Part shown: positions 63,039-64,000 of the stretch, piece after piece
Layout: the number at the start of each line of letters is the position of its first letter
Numbering within the stretch: position 1 is the first letter of the stretch
Source of the DNA: Pseudoalteromonas shioyasakiensis
Lineage (GTDB): Bacteria > Pseudomonadota > Gammaproteobacteria > Enterobacterales > Alteromonadaceae
Reading direction: 5' to 3'
Length of the DNA: 64,000 bases
Assembly (NCBI RefSeq): GCF_019134595.1
Contig: NZ_CP077770.1
Coordinates: 392,001-456,000, forward strand
Made by a program: the position numbers and the translations under genes
The notes under the pieces: generated by a model
What the model was told of the DNA's origin: nothing
What the model saw: the letters and a program-made list of their open reading frames with translations, nothing else
Database searches by the model: none

Positions 63039-63440
63039 ATGAAGTTAGTAGCCTTGCCCCTTCTTTTAGTATTATTTTGCATGGGTTGCTCATCGACAGG
63101 GACTGTCACTAGTGAGCAATTAAAATATACACAGTGGCAATTATCAAAAGTGAATGGCTTAGCTATTCCTGTATCTCAAAAAGCCTCTATACGCTTTATC
63201 GAAGCGATGCAAGTTAACGGTTTTGCTGGCTGTAATAAATTTTTTGGTGAAGGTGCGCTCAGCGAAGATACGCTAACAGTAAATAAGTTAGGTATGACAC
63301 GTAAATCTTGTGGTGAGCAAGTTAATGAGCTTGAGCAGCAATTATTGTCTGCGCTAAAAGAAGGTGCGGCAATAACTCTAAGAGGCGAGAAACTAACTCT
63401 GCAAGGTGAACATCATTTTACCTTCATTGCAAAAAACTAA
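63039..63440 (+). CDS. META-domain lipoprotein (HslJ-like)
   Basis: A 133-residue outer-membrane or periplasmic lipoprotein with lipobox CMGC (cleavage before Cys ~17) and a META domain: QWQLSKVNGLAIPV, FAGCNKFFGEGAL with conserved GCN, and MTRKSCGE, where two cysteines may pair. The E. coli relative HslJ is heat-inducible and affects novobiocin resistance, but the domain's function is not well defined. Confidence 0.88.
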   Translation: MKLVALPLLLVLFCMGCSSTGTVTSEQLKYTQWQLSKVNGLAIPVSQKASIRFIEAMQVNGFAGCNKFFGEGALSEDTLTVNKLGMTRKSCGEQVNELEQQLLSALKEGAAITLRGEKLTLQGEHHFTFIAKN

Positions 63441-63509
63441 AGTGGCTGAGCTTGCAGCAATTTTTTAACTGGCGTACACTCAGGGCGTTTTAAAAGAAAC
63501 GAATTTATA

Positions 63510-63594
63510 CTTGTCGGAGTGCCTTTAATAAGGCTGAGATCGCGAAAGCGGGATCCGTGAACCTGATCAGGCTAACACCTGCGTAGGGAACAAG
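63510..63594 (+). promoter_or_regulatory. TPP (THI-box) riboswitch
   Basis: Classic thiamine pyrophosphate aptamer: P1 CTTGT (63510) pairs with ACAAG (63590); the P2/P3 side has CGGAGTGCC..GGCTGAGAT and GGATCCGTGAACCTGATC, and the conserved ACCTGCGTAGGGAACAAG closes it. It lies ~160 bases upstream of thiC. Binding of TPP should lower thiC expression; a downstream GGGCGC-TTGT-GCGCC hairpin (63605) may be part of the expression platform. Confidence 0.95.
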
Positions 63595-63751
63595 CTGCCT
63601 CACTGGGCGCTTGTGCGCCAAATTTATGGGGCATAAGCGGCACAGGCTGCACTAGTAAGCACTTAGCTTATTAACGATCCAATGGCGTTTGCCACTCTCT
63701 ATTGCACTTGCAATATCTGACAAGACAACCCTTAAAGCAATGAGGTAAGTC

Positions 63752-64000
63752 ATGTCAAATACAACAACTAAACCATCTCGCCGCGAAGTTCGTGCGGCTG
63801 CATCAGATTATATTTATAACTTAACGGGTCAACCCTTTCCTAATTCTCATAAAGTTTATGTAGAAGGCACACAAGACAATGTACGAGTAGGGATGCGTGA
63901 AATCACCCTAAGCGATACCTTTATCGGTGGTACAGAAGAAAACCCAGTATTTGAATCTAATGCGCCAATTCGTGTTTACGATACCTCGGGCCCATACACT
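63752..64000 (+). CDS. thiC: Phosphomethylpyrimidine synthase ThiC (3' truncated by window edge)
   Basis: Radical SAM-type enzyme converting aminoimidazole ribotide to the thiamine pyrimidine phosphate. Only the first 83 codons are inside the window, running off its end. The N-terminal sequence [15 protein letters not shown], followed by [21 protein letters not shown] and [10 protein letters not shown], matches ThiC. ATG 63752 follows GAGGTAAG. Under TPP riboswitch control. Confidence 0.95.
   Translation, partial: MSNTTTKPSRREVRAAASDYIYNLTGQPFPNSHKVYVEGTQDNVRVGMREITLSDTFIGGTEENPVFESNAPIRVYDTSGPYT

Overview
The window is a chromosomal segment of a marine gammaproteobacterium, most probably Pseudoalteromonas or a close Alteromonadales relative. 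This is inferred from gene content and order, low GC, many TonB-dependent and secreted proteins, a GlyGly-CTERM protein, an ilvG-ilvM-ilvD-ilvA operon with an attenuator leader, and the polA / engB / yihI / hemN neighbourhood. There is no phage, integrase, transposase or CRISPR array. The accessory character lies in intergenic repeats and a few secreted proteins.

Layout. 1-4.1 kb: end of the str operon (rpsG end, fusA, tuf), followed by two extra copies of the tuf 3' end with terminators, then a tandem intergenic repeat. 5.4-9.0 kb: a large exported protein combining a CLCA-like HExxH protease motif, a VWA domain, cadherin-like repeats and a GlyGly-CTERM anchor. 9.3-13.5 kb: two overlapping alkaline phosphatase paralogues (one periplasmic, one lipoprotein) and a secreted protein. 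13.6-24.4 kb: TonB receptor, VOC and SDR enzymes, an acidic small protein translationally coupled to the fatty acid cis/trans isomerase Cti, a hybrid histidine kinase, a DUF4097-like secreted protein and a ModF-like double ABC ATPase. 24.4-31.2 kb: TraB/GumN protein, then ilvL leader-attenuator and ilvGMDA. 31.3-40.7 kb: NMT1-like binding protein, methyltransferase, carbonic anhydrase, ubiK, rep, a GAF-GAF-GGDEF-degenerate EAL protein, cytochrome c5, elbB.

41-52 kb: polA, lipase, YceI, DUF1285, engB, cytochrome c4, yihI, DUF2489, hemN, tRNA-Ile2. In Escherichia coli the polA-engB and engB-yihI gaps encode Spot 42 and CsrC. Here both intervals contain RNA-gene-like sequence. The engB-yihI one has nine GGA triplets, GGA-loop hairpins, a strong terminator and an upstream TGTAAG-N6-CTTATT element, so I call it a CsrB/CsrC-family RNA. 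The polA-engB one is a multi-hairpin RNA with a C-rich loop and terminator that does not look like Spot 42 in sequence and may be new.

52-64 kb: an ECF sigma factor operon with small membrane proteins, galE, DUF3016, about 0.9 kb of composite repeats, small unknown proteins, the EF-P lysylation set (epmB, efp, epmA) with a MITE-like palindrome inside it, a second TonB receptor, a hotdog thioesterase, a META lipoprotein, and a TPP riboswitch ahead of a truncated thiC.

All calls come from reading the sequence and recalled family features; no database search was run.
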